NCBI RefSeq assembly: GCF_002699985.1
Contig: NZ_LKBT01000015.1
Location: 37,817-101,816 of the forward strand
Direction: 5' to 3'
Length of the DNA: 64,000 nt
From: Pseudomonas sp. ICMP 561
GTDB taxonomy: Bacteria > Pseudomonadota > Gammaproteobacteria > Pseudomonadales > Pseudomonadaceae
Position numbers and translations under genes: made by a program. The notes below the pieces were generated by a model, which was not told the DNA's origin, did no database searches, and saw only the letters and a program-made list of their open reading frames with translations. Shown one piece after another: positions 10,166 through 18,840 of this stretch (within the stretch, counting starts at the first letter, position 1; each line of letters begins with the position of its first letter).

Positions 10166-10690
10166 ATGCGCCGAAGCCTCATCTGTCTGCTGCTGTTTAT
10201 CGCTTTGCCCGCAGCGGCGCAGATCTACAAATACACCGACGCCAACGGCAACGCCGCGTTCAGCAATCAACCGCCTGATGGTGTGAAGGCCAAGGTTGTC
10301 GAACTGCCGCCGCTCAATAGCGTTGATACCCAGAAAATGGCGACCCCGGCGACACCACCGCAAAATCCGCCGCCCCAGGCTCAGGCGCAAGCGGGCTACG
10401 AAACGCTGGAACTGGCCGATCTTCCGACCGACGAGGCGTTACGCGCCAACAACGGCACCTTCACCGTTGGCGTATCGATCAAACCAAGATTGATGCAGGG
10501 GCATTTGCTGCAACTGGTGGTCGACGGCGACCTCTATGGCCAACCGGGCAACGTGCCGCGCCTGCAGGTCGTCAATATTGATCGTGGAGAGCACAGCTTT
10601 GCAGTGGCTGTGCTGGATAACGGCCGCATCATCCAGCAAAGCCCAACCATCACTCTGACGGTGCAGCGCGTTCATGTCGGCAAACCTTGA
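10166..10690 (+). CDS. DUF4124 domain-containing exported protein
   Basis: 174-residue protein. The start MRRSLICLLLFIALPAAA at 10166 gives a good signal peptide; a longer reading from 10118 would bury it. Immediately after cleavage comes the DUF4124 motif IYKYTDANGNAAFSNQPP. A proline/glutamine-rich linker and a beta-rich C-terminal half (about 110-174) follow. It overlaps the next DUF4124 gene by 17 nt. The function is unknown; the pair is conserved between glnA and ntrB in pseudomonads. Confidence 0.85.
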   Translation: MRRSLICLLLFIALPAAAQIYKYTDANGNAAFSNQPPDGVKAKVVELPPLNSVDTQKMATPATPPQNPPPQAQAQAGYETLELADLPTDEALRANNGTFTVGVSIKPRLMQGHLLQLVVDGDLYGQPGNVPRLQVVNIDRGEHSFAVAVLDNGRIIQQSPTITLTVQRVHVGKP

Positions 10691-11321
10691 ATCCCGGCTG
10701 AGTATCAGCATGCTCGCCTGGCTGCTGATTACCCTGCCCACATCAGCGCTTGCGGAGGTGTATACCTATACGGACGCACAAGGTAACCGGGTCTTCACCG
10801 ATCAGCCTCACAAGAACGCCAAACGTGTGGAGATCCTGCCCAGCAATAACACCACCGGATCGCCCCCCAAACGCACCGTCCAGCAAAGCGCGCCGCCCAA
10901 GGCAAAACCCAAAGCGATGTTTCGTTACGACCTGCTACGGATTCTGGTGCCAGAACCGGACGCAACGGTGCGCAGCGCCCAGGGCGAACTCATTGTCACC
11001 GTCACCAGCGACCCCGCCTTGCAGCCGGGTCATAGCTATCGGCTCCTGGTTGATGGTCAGCCTTACGCCCAAGCCGGACGAAGCCCTGTCTTCCCGTTGA
11101 AGAATGTAGATCGAGGTACTCACCAGCTCGCGGTGGAGATTCTCGATGAGACAGGACGCGTGCTGGAAAAAACGCCGAATCAGCCCTTCCACATGCTGCG
11201 TATTTCACTGGCGCAAAAGCGTCTCGCCAATCCCTGCAAAACCGCCGAATACGGCATCCGGCCTGAGTGCCCTATAAAGGACAAACCAGAAGAAGAGAGC
11301 AGCATCCTGCCTTTCTTTTGA
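10674..11321 (+). CDS. DUF4124 domain-containing exported protein
   Basis: 215-residue paralogue of the preceding protein, with a hydrophobic leader ending SALA and then VYTYTDAQGNRVFTDQPH, the DUF4124 signature. The C-terminal beta-rich part (LVDGQPYAQAGRSPVFPLKN) aligns with VVDGDLYGQPGNVPRLQVVN of its neighbour, so the two arose by tandem duplication. ATG at 10674 overlaps the previous gene; an internal ATG at 10710 is also possible. The role is unknown. Confidence 0.85.
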   Translation: MSANLESRLSISMLAWLLITLPTSALAEVYTYTDAQGNRVFTDQPHKNAKRVEILPSNNTTGSPPKRTVQQSAPPKAKPKAMFRYDLLRILVPEPDATVRSAQGELIVTVTSDPALQPGHSYRLLVDGQPYAQAGRSPVFPLKNVDRGTHQLAVEILDETGRVLEKTPNQPFHMLRISLAQKRLANPCKTAEYGIRPECPIKDKPEEESSILPFF

Positions 11322-11356
11322 TTCAGATCCCCTCCCCAAACACCAAAGCCCTAAAT

Positions 11357-11421
11357 TGGTGCAGGATATTGCAAGCCAGTGGACCCACCACCCCATTTTG
11401 GTTCGAAAATGGTCCGCACCA
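11357..11421. promoter_or_regulatory. Possible NtrC half-sites upstream of ntrB
   Basis: TGGTGCA at 11357-11363 and GCACCA at 11416-11421 match NtrC half-site sequence and lie 70-140 bp upstream of a sigma54-like element. No complete 17-bp palindrome is present, so the assignment is tentative. Confidence 0.35.
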
Positions 11422-11488
11422 ATGAACCATTCAAACGCACTGTCCAAAAAAAGCCCGATTTTGCAGATTAAACGCTTCTTTTCGGAGC

Positions 11489-11507
11489 CTTGGTTTGGTT
11501 TTTGCAA
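11489..11507 (+). promoter_or_regulatory. Sigma54-like -24/-12 element upstream of ntrBC
   Basis: CTTGGTTTGGTTTTTGCAAC has GG at 11492-11493 and GC at 11504-11505, exactly 10 bp apart, with TTGG and TTTGCA contexts. Transcription would begin near 11516, about 130 nt before the ntrB start. This implies autoregulation of ntrBC by NtrC/RpoN. Confidence 0.6.
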
Positions 11508-11645
11508 CTTGGCTATAACAGCACCTTTATCTGCACTGGATACAAATGTATCAGTGGCGTTACCCACGCTGGAGAAGACCAACCAGCGCCTGCGACCCGA
11601 GGCTCGCCTGGAATCGCAATGAGCCAAAAGAGGTCAACGACTTTA

Positions 11646-12731
11646 ATGACTATCAGCGACGCGCTGCACCGTTTGTTACTCGACAACCTGACCACTGCCA
11701 CCATTCTGCTCAATGCCGACCTGCGCCTTGAGTACATGAACCCGGCAGCGGAGATGCTGCTGGCCATCAGCGGTCAGCGCAGCCATGGGCAATTCATCAG
11801 CGAGCTGTTCACTGAATCTGCAGAAGCCCTGAGCTCCCTGCGCCAGGCGGTGGAACAAGCGCACCCGTTCACCAAACGCGAAGCCATGCTCACCGCCCTT
11901 ACCGGCCAGACACTGACAGTTGATTACGCGGTAACGCCCATCCTCAGCCAGGGCGAGACCTTGTTGCTGCTGGAGGTCCATCCGCGTGACCGTCTGTTGC
12001 GCATCACCAAAGAAGAAGCGCAACTGTCCAAGCAGGAAACCACCAAAATGCTGGTGCGTGGCCTGGCTCACGAAATCAAGAATCCACTCGGCGGTATTCG
12101 TGGCGCAGCGCAATTACTGGCCCGGGAGCTGCCTGAAGAGAGTTTGAAGGACTACACCAACGTCATCATCGAGGAAGCCGACCGCCTGAGAAACCTGGTG
12201 GATCGCATGCTCGGATCGAACAAGTTGCCTTCGCTGGCCATGACCAACGTGCACGAAGTGCTCGAACGCGTCTGCAGCCTGGTCGAAGCAGAAAGCCAAG
12301 GGTGCATCACGCTGGTGCGCGACTATGATCCAAGTATTCCCGACGTATTGATCGACCGCGAACAGATGATTCAGGCCGTGCTCAATATCGTGCGAAACGC
12401 GATGCAGGCCATCAGTAGCCAGAACGAGCTGCGTCTGGGCCGGATCAGCCTGCGTACTCGTGCGATGCGTCAGTTCACCATTGGCCATGTGCGTCACCGG
12501 CTGGTCAGCAAAATCGAAATCATCGACAACGGTCCTGGAATTCCCGCGGAGCTTCAGGAAACCATTTTCTACCCGATGGTCAGTGGCCGCCCTGACGGCA
12601 CTGGGCTCGGTCTTGCGATAACGCAGAACATCATTAGTCAGCACCAGGGGCTGATCGAGTGTGACAGCCATCCTGGCCACACCACCTTCTCGATCTTCCT
12701 GCCGCTGGAACAAGGAGCAGCTTCGACATGA
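11646..12731 (+). CDS. ntrB: Nitrogen regulation sensor kinase NtrB (GlnL)
   Basis: 361-residue cytoplasmic histidine kinase/phosphatase for NtrC, controlled by PII. An N-terminal PAS domain holds LNADLRLEYMNPAAEMLL. The H box GLAHEIKNPLGGIRGAA contains the phosphorylated His near residue 140. The N box is NIVRNAMQAI, G boxes DNGPGIP and GTGLGLAI. The reading extends upstream to 11490, but MTISDALHRLLLDN at 11646 is the family start; ATG at 11619 is an alternative. It overlaps ntrC by ATGA. Confidence 0.95.
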   Translation: MTISDALHRLLLDNLTTATILLNADLRLEYMNPAAEMLLAISGQRSHGQFISELFTESAEALSSLRQAVEQAHPFTKREAMLTALTGQTLTVDYAVTPILSQGETLLLLEVHPRDRLLRITKEEAQLSKQETTKMLVRGLAHEIKNPLGGIRGAAQLLARELPEESLKDYTNVIIEEADRLRNLVDRMLGSNKLPSLAMTNVHEVLERVCSLVEAESQGCITLVRDYDPSIPDVLIDREQMIQAVLNIVRNAMQAISSQNELRLGRISLRTRAMRQFTIGHVRHRLVSKIEIIDNGPGIPAELQETIFYPMVSGRPDGTGLGLAITQNIISQHQGLIECDSHPGHTTFSIFLPLEQGAAST

Positions 12732-14164
12732 GCCGTAGTGAAACTGTCTGGATCGTAGATGACGATCGTTCCATTCGTTGGGTTCTGGAAAAAGCCTTGC
12801 AGCAAGAAGGCATGACCACACAAAGCTTCGACAGCGCCGACGGCGTGATGAGTCGTCTGGCTCGTCAACAACCGGATGTGATCATCTCCGACATCCGCAT
12901 GCCGGGTGCCAGTGGCCTGGACCTGTTGGCGCGCATTCGCGAGCAACACCCACGCCTGCCGGTCATCATCATGACCGCCCATTCAGACCTCGACAGCGCT
13001 GTTGCCTCTTATCAAGGCGGCGCGTTCGAGTACCTGCCAAAACCATTCGACGTCGATGAAGCCGTTTCTCTGGTCAAGCGTGCCAACCTGCATGCCCAGG
13101 AACAGCAAGGGATGGACGTTGCGCCGACACTGACACGCACCCCTGAAATCATTGGCGAAGCGCCAGCGATGCAGGAAGTGTTTCGGGCCATCGGCCGTCT
13201 GAGCCACTCCAACATCACCGTGTTGATCAACGGCGAGTCAGGGACCGGTAAAGAACTGGTTGCCCACGCCTTGCATCGCCACAGCCCACGCTCGGCCTCG
13301 CCGTTCATTGCGCTGAACATGGCTGCGATTCCAAAAGACTTGATGGAATCAGAACTGTTCGGCCATGAAAAAGGCGCGTTTACCGGCGCAGCAAACCTGC
13401 GTCGCGGCCGTTTCGAACAGGCGGATGGCGGCACCCTGTTCCTCGATGAAATCGGCGACATGCCTGCTGACACTCAAACCCGTTTGCTACGGGTTCTGGC
13501 TGACGGCGAGTTCTATCGCGTGGGCGGCCACACGCCGGTCAAAGTCGACGTACGTATCATCGCGGCGACTCACCAGAATCTGGAAACACTGGTGCAGGCT
13601 GGCAAATTCCGGGAAGACTTGTTTCACCGTCTGAACGTGATCCGTATCCACATCCCGCGCATGTCAGATCGTCGTGAAGACATTCCGACCCTGGCCAAAC
13701 ACTTCCTCAGCCGCGCGGCACAGGAACTGGCGGTCGAACCGAAACTGCTCAAGGCGGAAACCGAGGAATACCTCAAACACCTGCCTTGGCCAGGTAACGT
13801 GCGTCAGCTGGAAAACACCTGCCGCTGGATCACCGTCATGGCCTCGGGCCGTGAAGTGCACATCAGCGACCTGCCACCCGAGCTGCTGAGCCTGCCGCAA
13901 GACGCAGCGCCGGTGACCAACTGGGAACAGGCATTGCGTCAATGGGCCGATCAGGCGTTGGCCCGCGGCCAATCCAGCCTGCTGGACAGCGCCGTGCCGA
14001 CCTTCGAGCGCATCATGATCGAAACTGCCCTCAAGCATACCGCTGGCCGTCGTCGCGACGCCGCCGTGCTGCTGGGCTGGGGCCGCAACACCTTGACTCG
14101 CAAGATCAAGGAGCTGGGCATGAAGATCGATGGTGGTGACGATGACGAGGGTGATGAAGGCTGA
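12728..14164 (+). CDS. ntrC: Nitrogen regulator NtrC (GlnG), sigma54 activator
   Basis: 478-residue response regulator that activates RpoN promoters under nitrogen limitation. The receiver domain has Asp in SDIRMPG near residue 54. The AAA+ domain has Walker A GESGTGKE, the sigma54 loop GAFTGA and Walker B GGTLFLDEIGD. A Fis-type helix-turn-helix ends the protein (GRRRDAAVLLGWGRNTLTRK). An acidic tail GGDDDEGDEG follows. It is coupled to ntrB by a 4-nt overlap and ends at an intrinsic terminator. Confidence 0.97.
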   Translation: MSRSETVWIVDDDRSIRWVLEKALQQEGMTTQSFDSADGVMSRLARQQPDVIISDIRMPGASGLDLLARIREQHPRLPVIIMTAHSDLDSAVASYQGGAFEYLPKPFDVDEAVSLVKRANLHAQEQQGMDVAPTLTRTPEIIGEAPAMQEVFRAIGRLSHSNITVLINGESGTGKELVAHALHRHSPRSASPFIALNMAAIPKDLMESELFGHEKGAFTGAANLRRGRFEQADGGTLFLDEIGDMPADTQTRLLRVLADGEFYRVGGHTPVKVDVRIIAATHQNLETLVQAGKFREDLFHRLNVIRIHIPRMSDRREDIPTLAKHFLSRAAQELAVEPKLLKAETEEYLKHLPWPGNVRQLENTCRWITVMASGREVHISDLPPELLSLPQDAAPVTNWEQALRQWADQALARGQSSLLDSAVPTFERIMIETALKHTAGRRRDAAVLLGWGRNTLTRKIKELGMKIDGGDDDEGDEG

Positions 14165-14180
14165 TTAAAGCCCTCACCCA

Positions 14181-14217
14181 AAAGCCCAGGGTTGCGTATG
14201 CAGCTCTGGGCTTTTTT
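14181..14217 (+). terminator. Intrinsic terminator of ntrBC
   Basis: Stem AAAGCCCAG / CTGGGCTTTTTT with a 16-nt loop, 17 nt after the ntrC stop. Confidence 0.85.
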
Positions 14218-14274
14218 GCTTTTGCACGCTGCTGGATGCAGACACCGCGCTGTCTCGCATCAAGCATGGGCACC

Positions 14275-14352
14275 TGTAGGAGTGAGCTTGCTCGCGATTG
14301 CGATCTCACCGTAATAACCGGATTGCCTGCTACAACGCTTCACGAGCAAGCT
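14275..14352. repeat. Degenerate REP palindrome
   Basis: Left arm TGTAGGAGTGAGCTTGCTCG at 14275; right arm CACGAGCAAGCT near 14341 only partly matches. The preceding 22 nt (14242-14263) recur at 63848-63869. Confidence 0.5.
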
Positions 14353-14452
14353 AATCTCTCATCAAAAATGCAAAACAACTGGATTGAAATGCACTCTCTG
14401 AGCCGCCCCGGTGTCACTGACACCGTGCTGTCACGCAGCAAACAGATATCAA

Positions 14453-14540
14453 TGTGGGAGCGGTGCTTGCCCGCGATAAGGGCGACGCGATTTAAATGGG
14501 AATTGCGGTGTTCTTATCGCGGGCAAGCACCGCTCCCACA
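14453..14540. repeat. REP palindrome (TGTGGGAGCGGTGCTTGCCCGCGATA type)
   Basis: Long inverted arms at 14453-14480 and 14513-14540 are perfect complements. Confidence 0.85.
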
Positions 14541-14582
14541 AAAAACCGCATCTACTCATTGATTTATATCTTGTTTGACGAG

Positions 14583-14642
14583 AGCTGCCGAAGGCTGCGA
14601 AGCATTTATCCTGACACGCCGCGATCGCAGCCTTCGGCAGCT
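14583..14642. repeat. Inverted repeat of a different family (AGCTGCCGAAGGCTGCGA)
   Basis: Perfect 18-nt arms at 14583-14600 and 14625-14642. The sequence is unrelated to the GCTTGCCCGCGA REP core, so it is a second palindrome family placed just after a REP. Confidence 0.75.
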
Positions 14643-14751
14643 ACAGGTCCTGTGTTTGCTCAGGTTTACCCAACATCAATGCCAATCCATGCCTGTTTAT
14701 AACTGCGTACAGCATGTAAAAGTATCGGCACATTCAAAATGGAGGTGGACC

Positions 14752-15495
14752 ATGAATCAGAACAATCCTCGCAAAGTCGCCATTGTCACTGGAGCGTCTC
14801 GCGGCATCGGTGCAGAGATCGCCAAACGCTTGTCAGCCGATGGTTTTGCAGTGGTCGTCAACTACGCCAACAGCGCCCGCGAAGCTGACTCACTGGTGGC
14901 AGAGTTGCTCGCCGATGGCGGTCAGGCCATCGCGGTCAAAGCCAACGTGGCCGACACTAACGAAGTCCGCGCCATGTTTGATCTGACCGAGCAAAAACTG
15001 GGCAAGATCGACGTGCTGGTCAACAACGCCGGGATCATGAAAACCATGCCCATTGCGGATACCAGCGACGAACTCTTCGAACAGACCTTCGCCATCAACA
15101 CCCGCGGCACCTTCAACACATTGCGTGAAGCCAGTGCTCGAATGAACGACGGCGGGCGGATCATCAACTTCTCCAGCTCGGCGCTGGCGCTGAACATTCC
15201 TGGCTACGCGATCTACAACGCAACCAAAGCCGCGGTTGAATCGTTCACCCATGTGTTCGCCAAAGAACTGCGCGGACGCAACATCACCGTCAACGCAGTA
15301 GCACCCGGCCCCGTCGCTACCGAGCTGTTCCTGAATGGCAAAACCGAAGAGCAAATCAAGAACTTCGCAAACATGCCGCCGCTGCAACGCCTGGGTCAGC
15401 CTGAAGACATCGCCAATGTCGTGTCCTTTCTGGCCGGGCCGGAATCAGGCTGGGTCAACGGGCAGATCCTGCGCGCCAACGGCGGGTTGGCGTAG
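14752..15495 (+). CDS. SDR family NAD(P)-dependent oxidoreductase
   Basis: 247-residue classical short-chain dehydrogenase. The cofactor motif TGASRGIGAEIAKRL is at about residues 14-28, NNAGI at about 91, catalytic Ser in FSSSA, and Tyr/Lys in YNATK near 163-167. The arginine/asparagine-rich region after the first strand (VVNYANSAREAD) favours NADP(H). ATG at 14752 has the ribosome site GGAGGTGG 4 nt ahead; the frame stays open upstream but lacks homology. It is a single gene with palindromes on both sides. The substrate cannot be told. Confidence 0.9.
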   Translation: MNQNNPRKVAIVTGASRGIGAEIAKRLSADGFAVVVNYANSAREADSLVAELLADGGQAIAVKANVADTNEVRAMFDLTEQKLGKIDVLVNNAGIMKTMPIADTSDELFEQTFAINTRGTFNTLREASARMNDGGRIINFSSSALALNIPGYAIYNATKAAVESFTHVFAKELRGRNITVNAVAPGPVATELFLNGKTEEQIKNFANMPPLQRLGQPEDIANVVSFLAGPESGWVNGQILRANGGLA

Positions 15496-15690
15496 ATCGA
15501 TGTGAACCGAGCTGCCAACTCTAAGCCCTGAAGGAGACTCTATGTTGGCCTGCAGAATGAATTCGGTCCCACAGGCTCATCATGAACCTGAAGCCGCACA
15601 CAAATCCGTGGGAGCGAATTCATTCGCGAAGGGGCAGGTACATCCGCAGCCGTATATTGACTGAAACACCGCCTTCACAAACGAAGCCAG

Positions 15691-15781
15691 CCTGTAGGCA
15701 GTGCTTGCCAGCGCTGAACGATGACGCGATTTGACTGGCAACCGCGTCCAGACTTATCGCGAGCAAGCTCGGCTCCCACAG
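15691..15781. repeat. Degenerate REP palindrome
   Basis: Left arm TGTAGGCAGTGCTTGCCAGCG at 15692; right arm TATCGCGAGCAAGCTCGGCT ends CCCACAG at 15781. A lone half-REP (GTGGGAGCGAATTCATTCGCG) lies just upstream at 15608-15628. Confidence 0.5.
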
Positions 15782-15825
15782 AATCTACGCAACTCTGTGG
15801 GACCGAGGTTAGATGGTTAACCGGC

Positions 15826-17820
15826 CTACCGCACCAAATGCAGGAACTGCATATGGCGTTCGTACTGGTCGAGGATGTCGTTGATGACCTGCTCTTTGGT
15901 GTAGCCCACCAGGTCATAATCCTGACTGCCCTCGCTCAGATGCACTTCGGCGCGGTAATAGCGACGATTGTTCAACTGCTTGGAGCCCATCCCGCCGCGC
16001 GCAAACGACGGCGTGAAGAAGCCCTTCATCATCACCTGATAAATGAACGGCCGCTCTTCGCCATGGCCGATTTCCAGGCTGACGCTGTCGTTGGCCGGGT
16101 CCGGCTGAGTGACAACGTTCAGGCCTTTCTCGGCAAACACGGCAGTCACGTCTTCGATAGCCGGGCGCACGGTTTGGTCGAGGAAGCGGTACACCTCGTC
16201 TCGCGACGGATAATGCACGGCCTGGCTCAAACGCTGACGCCAACCGCCACGTCGCGCCCCTGACACCGGAGCCAACGAATACAGCTGGGCGATCTGACGC
16301 TGAGACTCCATGAAGAACGCCTTGTGCAGCCCCCACATCATCAACAGCAGAATCAGCGAGAACGGCAACGACGTCAGCACCACCGCTGATTTCAACGCAT
16401 CGATGCTGCCAGAGAACAGCAAGCCACTGGTCACCAGCGCAGTCGCCACACCCCAGAACACACGGAGCCACTTCGGACCGTCTTCATCAGCGTTACCGCC
16501 TTTGGCCGACAGCGTCGAAAGCACCACTGTGCCCGAGTCTGCCGAGGTGACGAAGAAGACAAAGCTGATGAACACCGTCACCGCAATAACGGTTTTGCTC
16601 CATGGATAGGTTTCCAACAGCAAATAAAGCGTGCGCGACGGATCATCAATGGCCGACTGGCCCAGCGCGACCATGCCGTGATTGAGCACCTGATCGATGG
16701 CGCTGTTACCGAAAATCGACATCCACGCCAACGTAAAGCCCAGCGGAATCAGCAGTACACCGAACACGAACTCACGAATGGTCCGACCACGGGAAATACG
16801 CGCAATGAACAGACCTACAAACGGCGACCAGGCAATCCACCAGGCCCAGTAAAACACCGTCCAACCACCCAGCCATTCGCTCGGTTTGTCGTAGGCATAC
16901 ACATCAAAACTCTTGGTGGTAATCGCCCCGAGGTAATCACCGATATTCTGCACCAGCGTGTTAAGCAAATGCTGCGTCGGGCCGGCAAACAACACAAACA
17001 GCAGCAGCGCACAGGCCAGCAGCATGTTGATGTCGGACATGACGCGCACGCCCTTGTCGACACCGGCTATCGCCACCAGGATCGCGGCGCCCATCATCAG
17101 CGTGATCAGCCCGACCTGAATCCATTGGGTATGGGGAATATCAAACAGATAATCCAGCCCGGAATTGAGGTGCAAGACCCCAAAGCCCATATCAGCACCG
17201 AGACCAAAAATAGTCGCGATGATGCCGAAGCCATCCACCGCATAACCGATAGGGCCGTTGATGCGCTTACCGATCAGCGGGTACAGCGCGGAGCGCAGCG
17301 CCAACGGCAGGTTGTGGCGATACGCAAAATACGCCAGCGCCATGCCGACAAACGCAAACACACCCCAGCCATGCAGGCCCCAGTGCAGAAACAGCAACTG
17401 CATCGCCTGACGCGCCGCCTCAGTCGTGCCACCCTCGCCTTGCGGCGGCTGCAGCATGTGAGTCAGCGGTTCAGAGACGCAGAAGAAGAACAGCGTGATG
17501 CTGATCCCGGCAGCGAACAGCATGCCCGCCCAGGACAGATAACTGAATTCGGGTTCGTCGTGGTCGGCACCGAGCTTGATCTTGCCGTAACCAGACAAGG
17601 CGGTGACCACCACGAAGACCAGATAGATCGTCATCGCCAGCATGTAATACCAGCCGACCGTATTGGCCGCCCAGTTCTGCGCCGCCAGCAACCACTGGCC
17701 AGCGGTCTCAGGGAAGGAAATAACCAACACACCGAACAGCAAAATAACCGTCGCCGCGAAATAAAACACCGGCGGATTCATGCGAACCATACCGCTGGAT
17801 TGGCTAGCAGGTGCACTCAT
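15826..17820 (-). CDS. betT: BCCT family choline/betaine transporter (BetT-like)
   Basis: 664-residue secondary transporter with about 12 membrane segments between residues 15 and 520 and a cytoplasmic C-terminal domain of about 150 residues, the long form typical of osmoregulated choline carrier BetT. The BCCT signature is visible around VFYWAWWIAWSPFVGLFIAR. The ATG at 17820 starts MSAPASQSSGMVRM. A BetI-like operator lies about 100 bp upstream, which supports choline as substrate. betIBA is not in the window. Confidence 0.88.
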   Translation of the reverse strand: MSAPASQSSGMVRMNPPVFYFAATVILLFGVLVISFPETAGQWLLAAQNWAANTVGWYYMLAMTIYLVFVVVTALSGYGKIKLGADHDEPEFSYLSWAGMLFAAGISITLFFFCVSEPLTHMLQPPQGEGGTTEAARQAMQLLFLHWGLHGWGVFAFVGMALAYFAYRHNLPLALRSALYPLIGKRINGPIGYAVDGFGIIATIFGLGADMGFGVLHLNSGLDYLFDIPHTQWIQVGLITLMMGAAILVAIAGVDKGVRVMSDINMLLACALLLFVLFAGPTQHLLNTLVQNIGDYLGAITTKSFDVYAYDKPSEWLGGWTVFYWAWWIAWSPFVGLFIARISRGRTIREFVFGVLLIPLGFTLAWMSIFGNSAIDQVLNHGMVALGQSAIDDPSRTLYLLLETYPWSKTVIAVTVFISFVFFVTSADSGTVVLSTLSAKGGNADEDGPKWLRVFWGVATALVTSGLLFSGSIDALKSAVVLTSLPFSLILLLMMWGLHKAFFMESQRQIAQLYSLAPVSGARRGGWRQRLSQAVHYPSRDEVYRFLDQTVRPAIEDVTAVFAEKGLNVVTQPDPANDSVSLEIGHGEERPFIYQVMMKGFFTPSFARGGMGSKQLNNRRYYRAEVHLSEGSQDYDLVGYTKEQVINDILDQYERHMQFLHLVR

Positions 17821-17918
17821 GAGCCATGCACCTCAAGGTCGTAGGCAAAGACAGCAACAAACGGATTAAGCAAGGGTAAGCCTCCTGTTATGAGCGGGCA
17901 GCGAACCACCGGTTTTAG

Positions 17919-17934
17919 TTGAACGAGCGTTCAA
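17919..17934. promoter_or_regulatory. BetI-like operator upstream of betT
   Basis: Palindrome TTGAACGAGCGTTCAA is centred about 105 bp upstream of the transporter start. TTGAAC...GTTCAA is the core of known BetI (TetR-family, choline-relieved) operators. It implies choline-inducible repression. Confidence 0.65.
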
Positions 17935-18073
17935 TTAAAACATGGAAGCCCCGCGACGGCTAATCGCGAGGCCGATGGAGGCTGGCTCAAGGGAGGTTAT
18001 GACGCCCGGTTCACGGGAATCGTTCCGTGGTGGGACCGCTTGTCGGGTTGGGGAATTCGAGGTGGCTGAGGGG

Positions 18074-18754
18074 TTACCACTTCCACTCGGCTTCGCGGAA
18101 TTCAGCATGTGGAATCACCGTCTTCAGGAAGGCAACGAAGTCATCGATTCTGGCCTTTTCGAGGTGGACTTCGAAGCCTGCCAAGGGATCGGCATGAAAG
18201 CTGGGCACGACCATTTTTCGCCTGCGATCGATGAAGACGAGGTCATAGCGCGCCCAGTCAGTGGCGTGATGCTCGACGGGGTTTTCCCAGTTGAGAAGCT
18301 TAACTGCCGCAGCGATGGAAATACCCGCCGGCCCCGCAGCGATCCAAATCAGGCTTGGGTCTATTGAGATAATGGAGAGGATGGCTATGAAGGCGAAGAT
18401 GGCGAGGCCTTTGAAAAAGCGTCCCGCGTATTTTGGATAATATAGCTGGCAGGCCATACTTCCCCCTAACTCATTTACACGATATTCAAATACTGTCTTT
18501 TGCCTAACACCAAAGGACCAGAGATATGAGTAGATAAAAACGGAGATTATACCACCACTAATAAGGGTCTCTTTCGCTTCATCACTAACATCCCCTTGCC
18601 ACCCATAAGCAAATAAGATTATCGGAATCACAAACAGCACACCCATTCCGATATCCGCAGGCAGAGTAGGTCGTGCGTGCGCTCTTACCTTCCAGACCAG
18701 AGGAGCTTTGCGAACACAAGGCTTGCTCTTAACCCTTTTTTTCAACTTCGACAT
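18074..18754 (-). CDS. Putative T6SS immunity membrane protein, paralogue 1
   Basis: 226-residue membrane protein, member of a local three-gene family. Hydrophobic segments lie at about 35-55, 67-87, 115-140 and 140-160 (ADIGMGVLFVIPIILFAYGW, GGIISVFIYSYLWSF, IFAFIAILSIISIDPSLIW). It shares RQKTVFEYRVNELGG, YPKYAGRFFKG and a final acidic region with its neighbours. ATG at 18754 is preferred over a TTG four codons earlier. The position distal to vgrG-effector genes suggests immunity or effector accessory function; that is inference. Base composition is AT-richer than the core genes. Confidence 0.6.
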   Translation of the reverse strand: MSKLKKRVKSKPCVRKAPLVWKVRAHARPTLPADIGMGVLFVIPIILFAYGWQGDVSDEAKETLISGGIISVFIYSYLWSFGVRQKTVFEYRVNELGGSMACQLYYPKYAGRFFKGLAIFAFIAILSIISIDPSLIWIAAGPAGISIAAAVKLLNWENPVEHHATDWARYDLVFIDRRRKMVVPSFHADPLAGFEVHLEKARIDDFVAFLKTVIPHAEFREAEWKW

Positions 18755-18840
18755 ATAGCTATCCAAAATCGATACTTAAACTAGCAACTTACGACCATAC
18801 CTCCCCTTCCATTGCCCCCCAAAATATGCGGACCAAAATA

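Noticed and set aside
14218..14750. Possible nitrogen-regulated small RNA gene after ntrC
   Set aside because: I looked for a sigma54 element followed by repeated hairpins. Only palindromic repeats are present and no GG-N10-GC element is suitable.
16678..17844. 388-codon open frame antisense to betT, rich in His, Arg and Gln
   Set aside because: Low-complexity mirror of a membrane protein gene.
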